DNA of 64,000 nucleotides from Paenibacillus silvisoli. Lineage in GTDB: Bacteria; Bacillota; Bacilli; Paenibacillales; Paenibacillaceae. The position numbers and the translations under genes were made by a program. Location: contig NZ_CP133017.1 of the NCBI RefSeq assembly GCF_030866765.1, positions 4,074,001-4,138,000 on the forward strand, read 5' to 3'. Positions 42,026-51,180 of this stretch are shown piece after piece (position 1 is the first letter of the stretch; every line of letters begins with the position of its first letter). The notes under the pieces were generated by a model that saw only the letters and a program-made list of their open reading frames with translations, made no database searches and was not told where the DNA came from.

Positions 42026-43174
42026 ATGGGGATCAAAGCTTCGGCGCGAATGGCTGCATGGCTCATAATCGTACTCGGACTTACGGGCTGCTGGGATTTG
42101 AAGGAACCGAACGAGCTTTCGTTTGTCATGGGCTCAGGCTGGGATGCGGCAGAGGATGGCGCAATTAAGGTCAGCGTCCAAATACCGGTGCTGAAAAGCT
42201 CGTCGAGTCAAAGCGCCGGCGGCGGCGCGCCGGGGAAGCCGTACACCGTGGTAACCGCATCGGGGAAAAATATTTCGGATGCCGCGCTTCATATCCAGGA
42301 GAAGCTGTCGCGTGCGTTGTTCCCGGGTCACCGAATTGCGTTGTTCATCAGCGAGGAGGTCGCGAAGCGAGGCTTCACGAAATGGCTGGATGAGTTAATC
42401 CGAAATCCGGACAGCAATACGAGGGTCAGCATCTTTGTCGTGAAAGGCGTAAGCGCGGAACGGTTTCTAGGGAACGAATACGCCATGGAGCGCTTCTCGT
42501 CCCTTTACGCCACAAGGACTACCAAGATCGCCGGCTTCACCGAAAATATTTTCGACCTGCAGAAAGACAAAAACAATCCGTCCAAATGCTTTCTGCTGCC
42601 GATTATTACGGCCATTTCAGGCCCCCCCGAGAATCAATTGGAATTTCAGGATATCGCCGTCTTTGATCAGGATGGGAAATTGAGCTATTCCTTGAAGAGA
42701 GAGGAAGCTTCCCTGGCACTCTGGATCACCGGCAAAATCACCCATATTCCGCTTACGCTGCGGCTGCCGAAAGAGGATGGCACCATCTCCCTGGATTTGC
42801 AAAAAATCAAGCGCAAAATCAAGGTGAAGACGGACGGCAAGCAAATCAAGGTGAGCGTGAAGCTTACCGGCACAGGGCTTATTCGCGAAAACAATACGAA
42901 GCTGTATCTTCTATCTCCTGCCGTAAAGGACCGCGTAACCGGGGAAATGAGCGATCTGATCCGAAAACAAGCCATCGAGGTCATTCAAACGGTCCAGAAA
43001 AAATACAAGACCGATATATTCGGAATCGGAAACGAGCTGGCTTGGAAGCACCCCGCCAAGTGGCAAGCATTGCGCGGCAGCTGGCCCGAAACGTTCTCGC
43101 AGCTGGACGTTTCCGTCGATGTCAAGCTGAAGATTGACGGCGTAGGCCAAGTCGGAACCGGACCGCAAATCTAG
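42026..43174 (+). CDS. Spore germination receptor C subunit (GerAC/GerKC lipoprotein)
   Basis: About 382 aa. A signal peptide ends in a lipobox (LIIVLGLTGCWDLKEPNELS), and the CWD...EL motif after the lipidated Cys is typical of Ger(x)C. Further family segments are SRALFPGHRIALFISEEVAKRG and the C-terminal WPETFSQLDVSVDVKLKIDG. The lipoprotein sits on the outer face of the spore inner membrane. I chose ATG 42026, with GGTGA 7 bases upstream and the signal peptide close behind it; the frame is open further upstream inside the A gene. Confidence 0.93.
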   Translation: MGIKASARMAAWLIIVLGLTGCWDLKEPNELSFVMGSGWDAAEDGAIKVSVQIPVLKSSSSQSAGGGAPGKPYTVVTASGKNISDAALHIQEKLSRALFPGHRIALFISEEVAKRGFTKWLDELIRNPDSNTRVSIFVVKGVSAERFLGNEYAMERFSSLYATRTTKIAGFTENIFDLQKDKNNPSKCFLLPIITAISGPPENQLEFQDIAVFDQDGKLSYSLKREEASLALWITGKITHIPLTLRLPKEDGTISLDLQKIKRKIKVKTDGKQIKVSVKLTGTGLIRENNTKLYLLSPAVKDRVTGEMSDLIRKQAIEVIQTVQKKYKTDIFGIGNELAWKHPAKWQALRGSWPETFSQLDVSVDVKLKIDGVGQVGTGPQI

Positions 43175-43187
43175 CCGCAAGGGAACG

Positions 43188-44255
43188 ATGGACATGAATG
43201 TATCCAAATCGCAGCTGTTCTGGATGATCTTCATCTCGGAAATTGTGTTGTTGTCATATTTTGCGCTGGGGCCTTCCTTGAAGCAAGCCAAGCAAGATAT
43301 ATGGATTTCGTATTTGCTGGCAGGCGGAGGCGCGCTCATCGGTACCTACCTAATGATGAAAGTCAGCTTCGCTTACGGCAGCAGCACGATGGTCACCTAT
43401 GTTCAGTCCATCATGGGCAAATGGCTTGGCAAGCTGATCGCGTTAGGGTATATCGTCTTTTGGCTGCTGCTCACGATGATGATGCTTCACGGCACGGTGG
43501 ACTTCATTAGCACGAATCTGTTATATCAGACGCCAACGATCGTCATCGTGGTGCTTGAGATCGCGCTAATGATCTACTTCAATGTGCAAGGCGGCATTAC
43601 GACGATCGGGCGCTGCAGCCAGGTTATCGGACCGCTCTTGTTTGCGGCCGCTTTCCTGCCGCTGCTGCTAAACAGCAGCCATATGGACTTCGAACAGCTG
43701 CTGCCGGTCTATCAAGACGGGAGCCTTCCGGTCGCGAAAGGCTCCGTACTCGTTTATTGTTTTATAGGAGATACGTCGGTGCTGCTCATGGTCATCTCGT
43801 TCATGAAACAATCCGATCGATCTGTGCCGTCCGTAATCCGCTCGGTAAGCTTCGGAGCATTATGGGGGCTGCTTATGTCGATCGCCGTTATCGTGCTGTT
43901 CGGAGCGACGAGCGCGGCAGATATGTACCATCCGCAATTTATGTTCATGAAATCGATCTCGATCCTCGACTTTATTCAGAACTTCGATCTGGTCATCACG
44001 TTCTTCCTGCAGTTCGGCATTATGATCAAACTGGCCAGCCTGCTGTTCATATCCAGCTACGGATTGGCGGAATGGCTGAAGATCCGGAACTGGAAGGTCA
44101 TCGCCTGGATCATGGCGGCGCTTCATCTTGCCGGCATGATCCTGACCTCGAAGCTTAACTTCGAGCTGCTCTTTCTGCCCTGGATCTTCCTGACGTTTAA
44201 CCTGGCGCTGCCAGCGCTGTTGTATCTGGTTCACCGGATAAGGCATGCTTTGTAA
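43188..44255 (+). CDS. Spore germination receptor B subunit (GerAB/GerKB permease)
   Basis: 355 aa with about ten helices of the APC-type spore germination permease family: ISEIVLLSYFALGPSLKQAK, DIWISYLLAGGGALIGTYLM and LGKLIALGYIVFWLLLTMMM. It is likely the germinant-binding membrane subunit. It begins 13 bases after the C subunit (stop at 43174) and is the last gene, so the operon order is A-C-B as in gerK. A terminator follows. Confidence 0.92.
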   Translation: MDMNVSKSQLFWMIFISEIVLLSYFALGPSLKQAKQDIWISYLLAGGGALIGTYLMMKVSFAYGSSTMVTYVQSIMGKWLGKLIALGYIVFWLLLTMMMLHGTVDFISTNLLYQTPTIVIVVLEIALMIYFNVQGGITTIGRCSQVIGPLLFAAAFLPLLLNSSHMDFEQLLPVYQDGSLPVAKGSVLVYCFIGDTSVLLMVISFMKQSDRSVPSVIRSVSFGALWGLLMSIAVIVLFGATSAADMYHPQFMFMKSISILDFIQNFDLVITFFLQFGIMIKLASLLFISSYGLAEWLKIRNWKVIAWIMAALHLAGMILTSKLNFELLFLPWIFLTFNLALPALLYLVHRIRHAL

Positions 44256-44259
44256 ATAA

Positions 44260-44288
44260 AAAAATCCCTCCGCGAGGAGGGATTTTTC
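44260..44288. terminator. Bidirectional terminator
   Basis: AAAAATCCCTCC pairs with GGAGGGATTTTT around a short CGCGA loop, giving A-runs and T-runs on both strands. It ends the germination operon (stop 44255) and the leftward PhyH-HEAT gene (stop 44293). Confidence 0.88.
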
Positions 44289-44292
44289 ACGA

Positions 44293-45681
44293 TTAGAACG
44301 TGCTCGCAGGCGTCGTATCCGAGCACCAGCGCGTATTGAACAGCTCATGCATCAGCACGTCGTGAGCTTCCTTCGTGCCAATGTAGCGAAGCGCTTCGAG
44401 CGCGTGGCCGCGCACGTAGCGGTTCTCGTCCGCGAGCGATTCGGCCAGCGCCGGCACGGCTGCGGCCGCCTTCGAGCCGAGGCGAACGAGCGCCAGTCCC
44501 GCCGTAAAACGAGCCTGCGTATCTTCATCCTGCAGTCCTTTGATCAATGCAGGCACGATCAGCGAAGCGTCGCCGCCGATAATGCCGAGCGCATCGATGA
44601 CGCTGCGGCGCACTCGCACGGACGAATGCGAAAGGAGCTCGATGAGCTGCGGAAGGGCACGCTCCGCTTTCAGTTCGCCAAGAGCGAATACGGCATGGTT
44701 CACGACATGCTCTTCCGAGTGGCCAAGCGCTTGAATGAGCCCCTCGACCGCTCCTTCCCCCGCAACGGACAAACCGTACGACGCGAAGCGCGACTCTCTC
44801 TTCTCCAGCGGCAGCGCGTTCAGCAGCGCTTGAACGCCCGCTTCGCCTCTTGCAGCCAGCTCGTACGCAGCGTTCAGCGCAGCTGGCTCATCGGAGCCGG
44901 TCAGCTTCGCGGACAGCGCCGCAACCTCAGCCTCATCGCCGGATTTCGTGCCGGCGAGCGACGCCGTGCGGCCGGAAAGCCAGTTCCACATTTCCTCGCA
45001 GAGGGCATCGTTTTGCCCTTCCGCGCCCGCTGCTTCAGCCCAAGAAGCGGCTTGATTATTCCAAGTCGGCGCTTGAGGCGCTTCCGTGCGCATGAATTCG
45101 AACTTCAGCATGAAGCGCGGCTGGCCGAGCAGGTTCGGCGTCGAACGGTGCCAAATATCGTAGTGGATCAGCGCGAACGTTCCCGCTTCGCCATTCGCCG
45201 TCGCCTCTTCCTGCGTTTCGTCGGACACGAAATTGCGTCCGTCTTGATATTGCGTGCCCGGCATGACGCCCGTCGGCCCAAGCTCGATCGGCGTATCTTG
45301 CGGGAAGTACATGATCATCGCCCACCATGGGTGATGGTTGCGCAGTCTGCTGTAGCCCCAGTAGCTGTCCTTGTGCCAGCCGCCCGGCTTGGGCACCGAG
45401 TTGTAGTGGCCGTGACGGTGCGTATGAAGCAAGTAATTCGGACCGAGCACGCTCGTAAGCGCTCCGGTAATGACCGGATTTTCGAACACCCGCTGCAAAT
45501 CGCGGATACGCGGCAAAATGTTGTTGCCCGGGTTGCCCTCGCTGTCGTAAATCGCGTTCAGCTGTTCCACCAAGCGCGCGTGGAATTCACGCGGGAAATC
45601 CGTTTTCAATATTAAAAATCCGTCTTTAATGAATGCCTTCATCTGTTCGTCGGTCAGCAAAAGCGGTTGTGCCGTCGTCAT
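44293..45681 (-). CDS. Phytanoyl-CoA dioxygenase domain fused to HEAT repeats
   Basis: 462 aa in two parts. Residues ~10-200 are a PhyH-type jelly roll with the iron ligands His103/Asp105 (GGWHKDSYWGYS) and a distal His at 178 (HYDIWHRSTPN). Residues ~250-455 are a chain of HEAT or PBS-lyase-type helical repeats (EHVVNHAVFALGELKAERAL, VRVRRSVIDALGIIGGDASL, QARFTAGLALVRLGSKAAAA, RYVRGHALEALRYIGTKEAH). A small-molecule or protein hydroxylase with a protein-binding scaffold is implied. A divergent AraC regulator lies 190 bases away. The substrate is unknown. Confidence 0.88.
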   Translation of the reverse strand: MTTAQPLLLTDEQMKAFIKDGFLILKTDFPREFHARLVEQLNAIYDSEGNPGNNILPRIRDLQRVFENPVITGALTSVLGPNYLLHTHRHGHYNSVPKPGGWHKDSYWGYSRLRNHHPWWAMIMYFPQDTPIELGPTGVMPGTQYQDGRNFVSDETQEEATANGEAGTFALIHYDIWHRSTPNLLGQPRFMLKFEFMRTEAPQAPTWNNQAASWAEAAGAEGQNDALCEEMWNWLSGRTASLAGTKSGDEAEVAALSAKLTGSDEPAALNAAYELAARGEAGVQALLNALPLEKRESRFASYGLSVAGEGAVEGLIQALGHSEEHVVNHAVFALGELKAERALPQLIELLSHSSVRVRRSVIDALGIIGGDASLIVPALIKGLQDEDTQARFTAGLALVRLGSKAAAAVPALAESLADENRYVRGHALEALRYIGTKEAHDVLMHELFNTRWCSDTTPASTF

Positions 45682-45870
45682 CGTTCAGCAGCCTCCCAAG
45701 TGATTTCTTTAAATGTTTGATATAGTTCGATTATAGAATCAACCGTTTTCAATGGGTATGGCTGAGAATAAGAACTAAGGTTCCAAAACTAAGATAACCA
45801 TTTCATGTCAGGACGAAATGCACTATGATTATAGAAAATCATTTTATTGCCTATGGCTAGGAGAATTACT

Positions 45871-46707
45871 ATGACGATGATACGTGCAAACACCGCTTTA
45901 TCCGATCTCATGCGCGCACTGCAAATCGACGTCATTACCGCCTTCAAAACGCAAGTGACGACCGACTGGGTCGATTTGGACTATGTGCCCGACTTCAATA
46001 AGCTCTACTTTATCGTGGAAGGCGAAGGCTGGCTGAAGGTAGACGGCCAGGAGATGCATCCCGCTCCGGGCGAACTCTGCCTGATGCCCGCTTTCACGCA
46101 GCAATCGTATTCCGTTCTGCCGGGCAAACGGCCGTTCCTTAAATATTGGTGCCATTTTACCGCCTCGATCGGTCCGTTCGACCTTTTTCAATGGATTGGC
46201 GTGCCGCTTCAAATTACGATCGCCGATCAGGAGGAAATGACGGCGTTATTCAAGCTGCTGGTCAGCCTCCGCGCAAGCAGCTCCATCGTCTCTCGGCTGC
46301 GGGAAAAATCGGTCATGCTCGAAATTATCGCGCGGTATTTGGAGCATGTGCCGATTACGATTTTGCAGCACCGTTCGGAAGAGCTGAAGCGGATTCAATT
46401 CATTCAGGAGTATATCGACAGCCACATGGCGGAGAGTGTTCGCGTCGAGGACATGGCGAAGGCGGCGCATCTGCATCCGAACTATTTTATCGCCTATTTC
46501 AAGAAGCATTTCGGCGTTCCGCCGCTCAAGTACGTTAGCCGCAAGCGGGTGGACAAAGCGAAAATTTTGCTCGCCACGACGACGAGCAGCATTAAGGAAA
46601 TCGCCGACCAGATCGGCTTTAAGGAAACGAACCATTTCGCGAAGTTTTTCCGCAAGGAGACCGGTCAGAGTCCGACCGAATACCGAGCCCAGAATAACAA
46701 TGGATAA
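45871..46707 (+). CDS. AraC-family regulator divergent from the PhyH-HEAT gene
   Basis: 278 aa. The cupin-like N-terminal part (DFNKLYFIVEGEGWLKVDGQ and HPAPGELCLMPAFTQQSYSV) binds an effector; two helix-turn-helix motifs follow (VEDMAKAAHLHPNYFIAYFK and IKEIADQIGFKETNHFAKFF). ATG 45871 has AGGAGA 6 bases upstream; the frame is open back to TTG 45847. Its position head-to-head with the PhyH-HEAT gene makes that gene the most likely target. Confidence 0.9.
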   Translation: MTMIRANTALSDLMRALQIDVITAFKTQVTTDWVDLDYVPDFNKLYFIVEGEGWLKVDGQEMHPAPGELCLMPAFTQQSYSVLPGKRPFLKYWCHFTASIGPFDLFQWIGVPLQITIADQEEMTALFKLLVSLRASSSIVSRLREKSVMLEIIARYLEHVPITILQHRSEELKRIQFIQEYIDSHMAESVRVEDMAKAAHLHPNYFIAYFKKHFGVPPLKYVSRKRVDKAKILLATTTSSIKEIADQIGFKETNHFAKFFRKETGQSPTEYRAQNNNG

Positions 46708-46710
46708 CGA

Positions 46711-46762
46711 AAAAAAGGCGATCCGCCGCAGCTGCTTGGCTGCGGGAACGGATCGTCTTTTA
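46711..46762. terminator. Terminator between convergent genes
   Basis: AAAGGCGATCCG and CGGATCGTCTTTT pair at the ends of a stem interrupted by CGCAGC/GCTGCG-type inner pairing. It is just past the AraC stop (46707) and the secreted-protein stop (46773). Confidence 0.7.
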
Positions 46763-46772
46763 TTTCAGTTGC

Positions 46773-47885
46773 CTATTTACGGATGCGATTGCCGAAATAC
46801 TCTTTCGTCTCGTAGCTGAAGCCAAGCGTCAGCGGTCCGAGAAGCGCGTCGTCGGACGTTTTGTACGTCACGAGCACGACTTTGCCGTTCTTCGCCTTGT
46901 ACGCGTCATAGGCCTTCTGCTTGTCTTCGCCTTGCGGGAAGATCGCAGCATCAGCCGCATTCACGAGCGTGACTTCCGCTTCGTTCTTCTTCGTGATCAG
47001 GCGTTTCTTCTGATCTTCCGAAAGCTGATTATATGCGAGCTCGCGGTACTGATCGACTTCGGCCGGAGAAAGCACCGCGCCGGTTTCAGCCGTGTTGGCT
47101 ACTAGGTAGAACAGAGGGCTGATCGGCGGCAGGCTCTTCGTCATGATCGGGCCGTAATAGGCGCGAACCTTCATACCCGCTTTCAATGCGGACCATTCGA
47201 TCGGCTGACGCTCTTGGTCAACGATCTTCGTTTCTTTGCCCGCGTTCAGGACGATCTCGCCGTCTTTGCCGTTCGCGCCCAAGCGAACCTGCCAGCCGTC
47301 ATCCGTTTTCTCAACGGACTTAATGACGTCCTCGCGCACCAGGCGATCCGCGCCGACAACGACTTTAGCCGCATGGGATTGACCCGGGTAGCTCATCGCG
47401 ACGATCGGGCCGTATTCCGCATAGACGTCCATGCCTGCTTTCAAATCCTTCGCTTTGAACGGCTTGCCCTTCTGGTCGGTCAGCGTCGTATCTTTATCGA
47501 CCGTTAGCACGATCCAATCGCCAGTGCCCAGTACCGTAATTTGAACGTCGCCGGCTTGGTTATTGCGCACTTCTTCGATAATGCCGCTTACTTTAATCAA
47601 TTGATCCACCTCGGATTCCTCTCTGGAGGTGAGCTCTAGACGCTTCTCTCTTGCGTTATATCGCAGATCATAGCCCAGCGCGTCCGCCTCGCTTTTTGCC
47701 GGGAGGTAGGCTTGGCCATTGATGAATACCGGTTCCATCGAGGTTGCTTTGCCGTCGACCGTTACGTCGATGTCGCTGCGAAGCAGCCCGTTTACTTTGC
47801 GCAGGAAGCCTGACGCTTCCGCCGCTACCGTTGTGCCTAGCAGTCCTGCTACTGTCGCGACGATGATGAGTTTCTTCTTGTTCAC
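46773..47885 (-). CDS. Secreted protein with copper-amine-oxidase-N-like domain
   Basis: About 370 aa. A signal peptide (VNKKKLIIVATVAGLLGTTV, then AAEASG) is followed by a short stalk-type domain (DIDVTVDGKATSMEPVFING, then QAYLPAKSEADALGYDL), like the copper amine oxidase N-terminal domain found on many Paenibacillus surface proteins. Two similar beta-rich modules follow, each with an AGMxVxAxYGPIxxxS phrase (DLKAGMDVYAEYGPIVAMS and ALKAGMKVRAYYGPIMTKS). GTG 47885 is the best start, with AAGGAG 10 bases upstream. Function unknown; there is no catalytic motif. Confidence 0.7.
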   Translation of the reverse strand: MNKKKLIIVATVAGLLGTTVAAEASGFLRKVNGLLRSDIDVTVDGKATSMEPVFINGQAYLPAKSEADALGYDLRYNAREKRLELTSREESEVDQLIKVSGIIEEVRNNQAGDVQITVLGTGDWIVLTVDKDTTLTDQKGKPFKAKDLKAGMDVYAEYGPIVAMSYPGQSHAAKVVVGADRLVREDVIKSVEKTDDGWQVRLGANGKDGEIVLNAGKETKIVDQERQPIEWSALKAGMKVRAYYGPIMTKSLPPISPLFYLVANTAETGAVLSPAEVDQYRELAYNQLSEDQKKRLITKKNEAEVTLVNAADAAIFPQGEDKQKAYDAYKAKNGKVVLVTYKTSDDALLGPLTLGFSYETKEYFGNRIRK

Positions 47886-47980
47886 TAATTCGTGCTCCTT
47901 TCGCTCTGTACGAATGATTGTTTGTCTTACAACCACCCAGACGGGAGGCGCTCGGAAAATGTTGCACAAAAATAGTAAAA

Positions 47981-48009
47981 CCGGTCCGAGGACCCATTCC
48001 CCGGACCGG
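47981..48009 (-). terminator. Terminator of the CDF transporter gene
   Basis: CCGGTCCG and CGGACCGG arms (47981-47988, 48002-48009) with TTTTACTATTTTT on the leftward side, right after the stop at 48019. Confidence 0.75.
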
Positions 48010-48018
48010 CATTGCGCC

Positions 48019-48909
48019 TTAATTCTCGCCTTCATACCACGGATTCAAGTGGACCAGCACTTCGTCCACCTCCGGATGCGCGTCCATCACCCGCTGCTTG
48101 ATCGTGCGGATAATGTCGTGACCTTCCTGCACCGTAAGCGTCCCGTCCACGGCTACGCGCGCATCGACGAGCACGTAGTGGCCATGCTCCCTGGCGCGCA
48201 GACGGTCGATCCGCTTCACCTCGGGCACCTCGCGCACATGCTCGGTAATGTCCTCGATTTTCTCGGGACTCAGGCTCTTGTCCATCAGGACGTCGACCGT
48301 TTCGCGCGCCATATCGACGCCGAGCTTCAGCACGAGCAGCGATACGATGACCCCTGCGGCCGGGTCCCCGTAGCTGAGCCAGCCGATATCGAATCTTTCG
48401 CCCAGCCAGCCGAGGCCGATACCGACCGTCGCCGCCAAGGAGGCATAGACGTCGGCCAAATGATCGTAAGCCGTCGCCATCATCGCCTTGCTCTTCGTTT
48501 GGCGGCTGATTTTCATCGTATAAATATAGAGCAATTGTTTGGCGACCAGCGAAACGATTGCCGCGAACAAAGCGATCAGATGCGCTTCAACCGGCGGCCC
48601 GAAGAAAGCGAGCACGGCGTGATAGCCCATATACAACGCGGCCGCTATCAAAATAAACGCCACGATGCCGGCGCCGAGCACCTCCGCCTTGCCGTGGCCG
48701 TAAGGATGATCCTCATCGGGCGGCTTGCCGGAAACGCGCATCGAGCTGTAAGCCGTAGCCGTCGCAATGATATCGCCGGCATTATGAATGCCGTCCGCAA
48801 TCAACACTTGACTGTTGAACAGGATGCCGACGATCAGCTTGATTCCGGTCAGAAGCACGTTGCTGAGCAGAGAGATCCACATTGCGATCATCGATGCCTT
48901 ACTTTCCAT
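48019..48909 (-). CDS. Cation diffusion facilitator (CDF) metal exporter
   Basis: About 296 aa with six membrane helices. The metal site is seen as ADGIHNAGDIIATATA (HxxxD-type in helix 2) and the DEDHPYGHGKAEVL loop; helix 5 has AYDHLADVYASL (HxxxD). The C-terminal cytoplasmic ferredoxin-like domain ends in EVDEVLVHLNPW. It exports Zn2+, Mn2+, Fe2+ or similar ions against protons. The Asn in HNAGD in place of the usual Asp is found in some CDF subgroups and may bear on metal choice. ATG 48909 is preferred over TTG 48939. Confidence 0.93.
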   Translation of the reverse strand: MESKASMIAMWISLLSNVLLTGIKLIVGILFNSQVLIADGIHNAGDIIATATAYSSMRVSGKPPDEDHPYGHGKAEVLGAGIVAFILIAAALYMGYHAVLAFFGPPVEAHLIALFAAIVSLVAKQLLYIYTMKISRQTKSKAMMATAYDHLADVYASLAATVGIGLGWLGERFDIGWLSYGDPAAGVIVSLLVLKLGVDMARETVDVLMDKSLSPEKIEDITEHVREVPEVKRIDRLRAREHGHYVLVDARVAVDGTLTVQEGHDIIRTIKQRVMDAHPEVDEVLVHLNPWYEGEN

Positions 48910-49116
48910 GAGACCCTCTTCATTCCCCTCTTCCGCCAATACTTGTCGCTTATAATACCGCTGATATTACACGTAATGCCAATTAAACGCAAGGTGACGA
49001 AGCCCATACGGGCTTGTACGCCGCGCGATCGGTCAAGCCTGTTTTATATGTAATTTTTTCCATGCATCGTTTCCATCCCTTTAAGAAATAGTGTATGTCA
49101 GAAGGGAGAAGATAGC

Positions 49117-50235
49117 ATGAAAGGAAGAGGTATTCATCGATTGCCGTTAATCGGAATCGCCTTTTTTGCGTTGTTTTGCGGTTTGGCGGATGAGGCTTGG
49201 GCGGCGGTTGAATCGGAACAGCCCTCGGTCCGGTTGACCGTCAAAACATCGCCGAATGCAGCCTTTGCATCCACATTGATCGTCGACTCCGAGCAGTGGG
49301 CCGACGCCGTCGCCGAAGGCGTCCCGGAAAAAACGGACTATGCTCCGATTTCCGATACATACCTAACCATCGGCGATAAAATCTACAGCGTCGATCCTTC
49401 ATATCGGCTGTATGATCAAGAGAACGCCCGATCGATTCAGCTTAACGGGGAGATGAAGCAGAAGCTGATCGGCCACGTATTGGCTCTCAAATCGCAGCAT
49501 TACGGAAGATTGTTGACTTGGGAGGAAGCCAAGCAAGTCATAACGATGAAAGCGATGTTCACCGTGCTCGACCTGGAAACCGGCATGCGGTTTGAGGTGC
49601 AGCGAAGAGCGGGCAGCACGCATGCCGACGTGCAGCCGTTAACGAAGCGCGACACGGACATTATGAAGCGGATTTATGAAGGCAAATGGAGTTGGAGAAG
49701 GCGAGCCATTCTCGTGGTCAAGGACGGCCAGACGATCGCCGCTTCCATGCACGGCATGCCGCACGGGGGAGACGGCATTCCGGACAACGACTTTAACGGC
49801 CATTTTTGCATCCATTTTCTCGGCAGCAGCACGCATAAAACCGGGAGCATCGATCCGGATCACCAGACGATGGTGCATAAGGCGGCAGGCCAGCTCCTGC
49901 ACTATGTGCAGCATGCTTCGCCGACCGACGTTGCGGAGCTGTTTTTTATCGCGATCAACCAGCGGGATCCCGAAATTATGACCGCGATCTTCCCGTATCG
50001 CAACCAAGAGCAGCTGAAGCGCCTGAAGCAAGAGGCGGCCGGCATTATTGCCATCCGCAGCGTATCCGATTATGCGGAGACCGATTCTTCCGATCTGCTC
50101 GCCATCGATTTGCCGGCCAGAGCGGTCATTTACCGCGACGGATTCCGGAAGATGGAGAAATCGCTCGTCTTTCAGCTCCGCAGAAGCTCCGTATTGCAGG
50201 GCTGGACAATCGAAGACGTGGAGAACGGCCTATGA
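49117..50235 (+). CDS. Secreted protein with HFCIHF motif, coupled to a VanW protein
   Basis: 372 aa with a signal peptide (LIGIAFFALFCGLADEAWAA, cleavage near residue 30). The middle is beta-rich; residues 211-250 hold a striking His/Cys cluster: MHGMPHGGDGIP, then HFCIHFLGSSTHK (His229, Cys231, His233, His240). A conserved Cys with nearby His in a beta-rich extracellular protein recalls L,D-transpeptidase-like or Cys-hydrolase folds, but I cannot show that. Its stop overlaps the VanW gene start by 4 bases (ATGA), so the two are coupled, which supports a cell-wall role. Confidence 0.7.
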   Translation: MKGRGIHRLPLIGIAFFALFCGLADEAWAAVESEQPSVRLTVKTSPNAAFASTLIVDSEQWADAVAEGVPEKTDYAPISDTYLTIGDKIYSVDPSYRLYDQENARSIQLNGEMKQKLIGHVLALKSQHYGRLLTWEEAKQVITMKAMFTVLDLETGMRFEVQRRAGSTHADVQPLTKRDTDIMKRIYEGKWSWRRRAILVVKDGQTIAASMHGMPHGGDGIPDNDFNGHFCIHFLGSSTHKTGSIDPDHQTMVHKAAGQLLHYVQHASPTDVAELFFIAINQRDPEIMTAIFPYRNQEQLKRLKQEAAGIIAIRSVSDYAETDSSDLLAIDLPARAVIYRDGFRKMEKSLVFQLRRSSVLQGWTIEDVENGL

Positions 50236-51155
50236 AGTGGCTATGGATGGCGGGCGTCATGTGGCTTCTTCATCAGGACGGCGATGCCGAGCGCTTGTCA
50301 GTCACGCTTCGGGGGCAGCCCCACGTAGAGATCAACCGCGCCGATTATGCTTCGCCCGGGTTCACGATGGTCGACTTGGATAAATTCGACCAGCTGGTCA
50401 AGAAGCTGGAGCGGCAAAGCTATACGGCGCCTCGCAACGCGGTGATCGGCGATCATGGGGGAATCATTCCGGAGCAGTTCGGGCACAAGCTCGATCAGCG
50501 GGCGTTTACCGAAAAGTTTTATGAGTATTTTTACGGGACGGGCCCTTCCGTTATCGACGTGCCGCTTGCGAGCGTCTATCCGCGGGTTGACCGCGAACTC
50601 TTGGCGGATATCAAGGAAAAGCCGATCGGCCACTATGCCACTTACTACAACAGCCGCAACAAGAACCGTTCGCATAATATTAAGCTGGCGGCGCAGGCGA
50701 TTAACAATACGGTCATTTTCCCTGGCGAGACGTTCTCGTTCAATAAGGTCGTCGGCAAGCGAACGAAGGAAAAAGGTTACCTCGAAGCGGCGGTCATCGT
50801 CAGAGGGGAACTGTCGGAAGGTATCGGGGGCGGCATCTGCCAAGTGTCTTCGACGCTGTTCAATGCGAGCGACCGCGCCGGACTGCATATCGTGCAGCGT
50901 TATTCGCACAGCCGGAACGTGCCGTACGTCAGGCCGGGACGCGATGCGACGGTCAGCTGGGACGGTCCCGATTTCGTCTTCCAGAACCGCTACAACCAGC
51001 CGATCCTCATTCGCGCGCATGCGGTACCCGGCAAGCTGTTCGTGGCCATCTATTCCTCCGAAGTGATTGAATATAAGCCGCGCGTGGTGCCGGGCATGTC
51101 GTTCGGAGATTTGCCGGAGGAAATCAATGCGTCCGCTGCCGATGGGATCCGATAG
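50232..51155 (+). CDS. VanW family protein
   Basis: 307 aa. An N-terminal part with a short hydrophobic start (MKWLWMAGVMWLLH) precedes the VanW domain: IGHYATYYNSRNKNRSHNIK, PGETFSFNKVVGKRTKEKGY, GGGICQVSSTLFNASDRAGL and YSHSRNVPYVRPGRDATVSW, the standard signature. VanW proteins are extracytoplasmic and occur in vancomycin resistance clusters and elsewhere; their activity is not established. It is translationally coupled to the preceding secreted protein. No van genes are nearby, so resistance should not be inferred. Confidence 0.9.
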   Translation: MKWLWMAGVMWLLHQDGDAERLSVTLRGQPHVEINRADYASPGFTMVDLDKFDQLVKKLERQSYTAPRNAVIGDHGGIIPEQFGHKLDQRAFTEKFYEYFYGTGPSVIDVPLASVYPRVDRELLADIKEKPIGHYATYYNSRNKNRSHNIKLAAQAINNTVIFPGETFSFNKVVGKRTKEKGYLEAAVIVRGELSEGIGGGICQVSSTLFNASDRAGLHIVQRYSHSRNVPYVRPGRDATVSWDGPDFVFQNRYNQPILIRAHAVPGKLFVAIYSSEVIEYKPRVVPGMSFGDLPEEINASAADGIR

Positions 51156-51180
51156 TTAACTCGATTCGCTTCACGAGTCT

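Noticed and set aside
50232..51155. Vancomycin resistance locus
   Set aside because: VanW-family proteins are common outside resistance clusters; no vanHAX, vanS or vanR genes are present.
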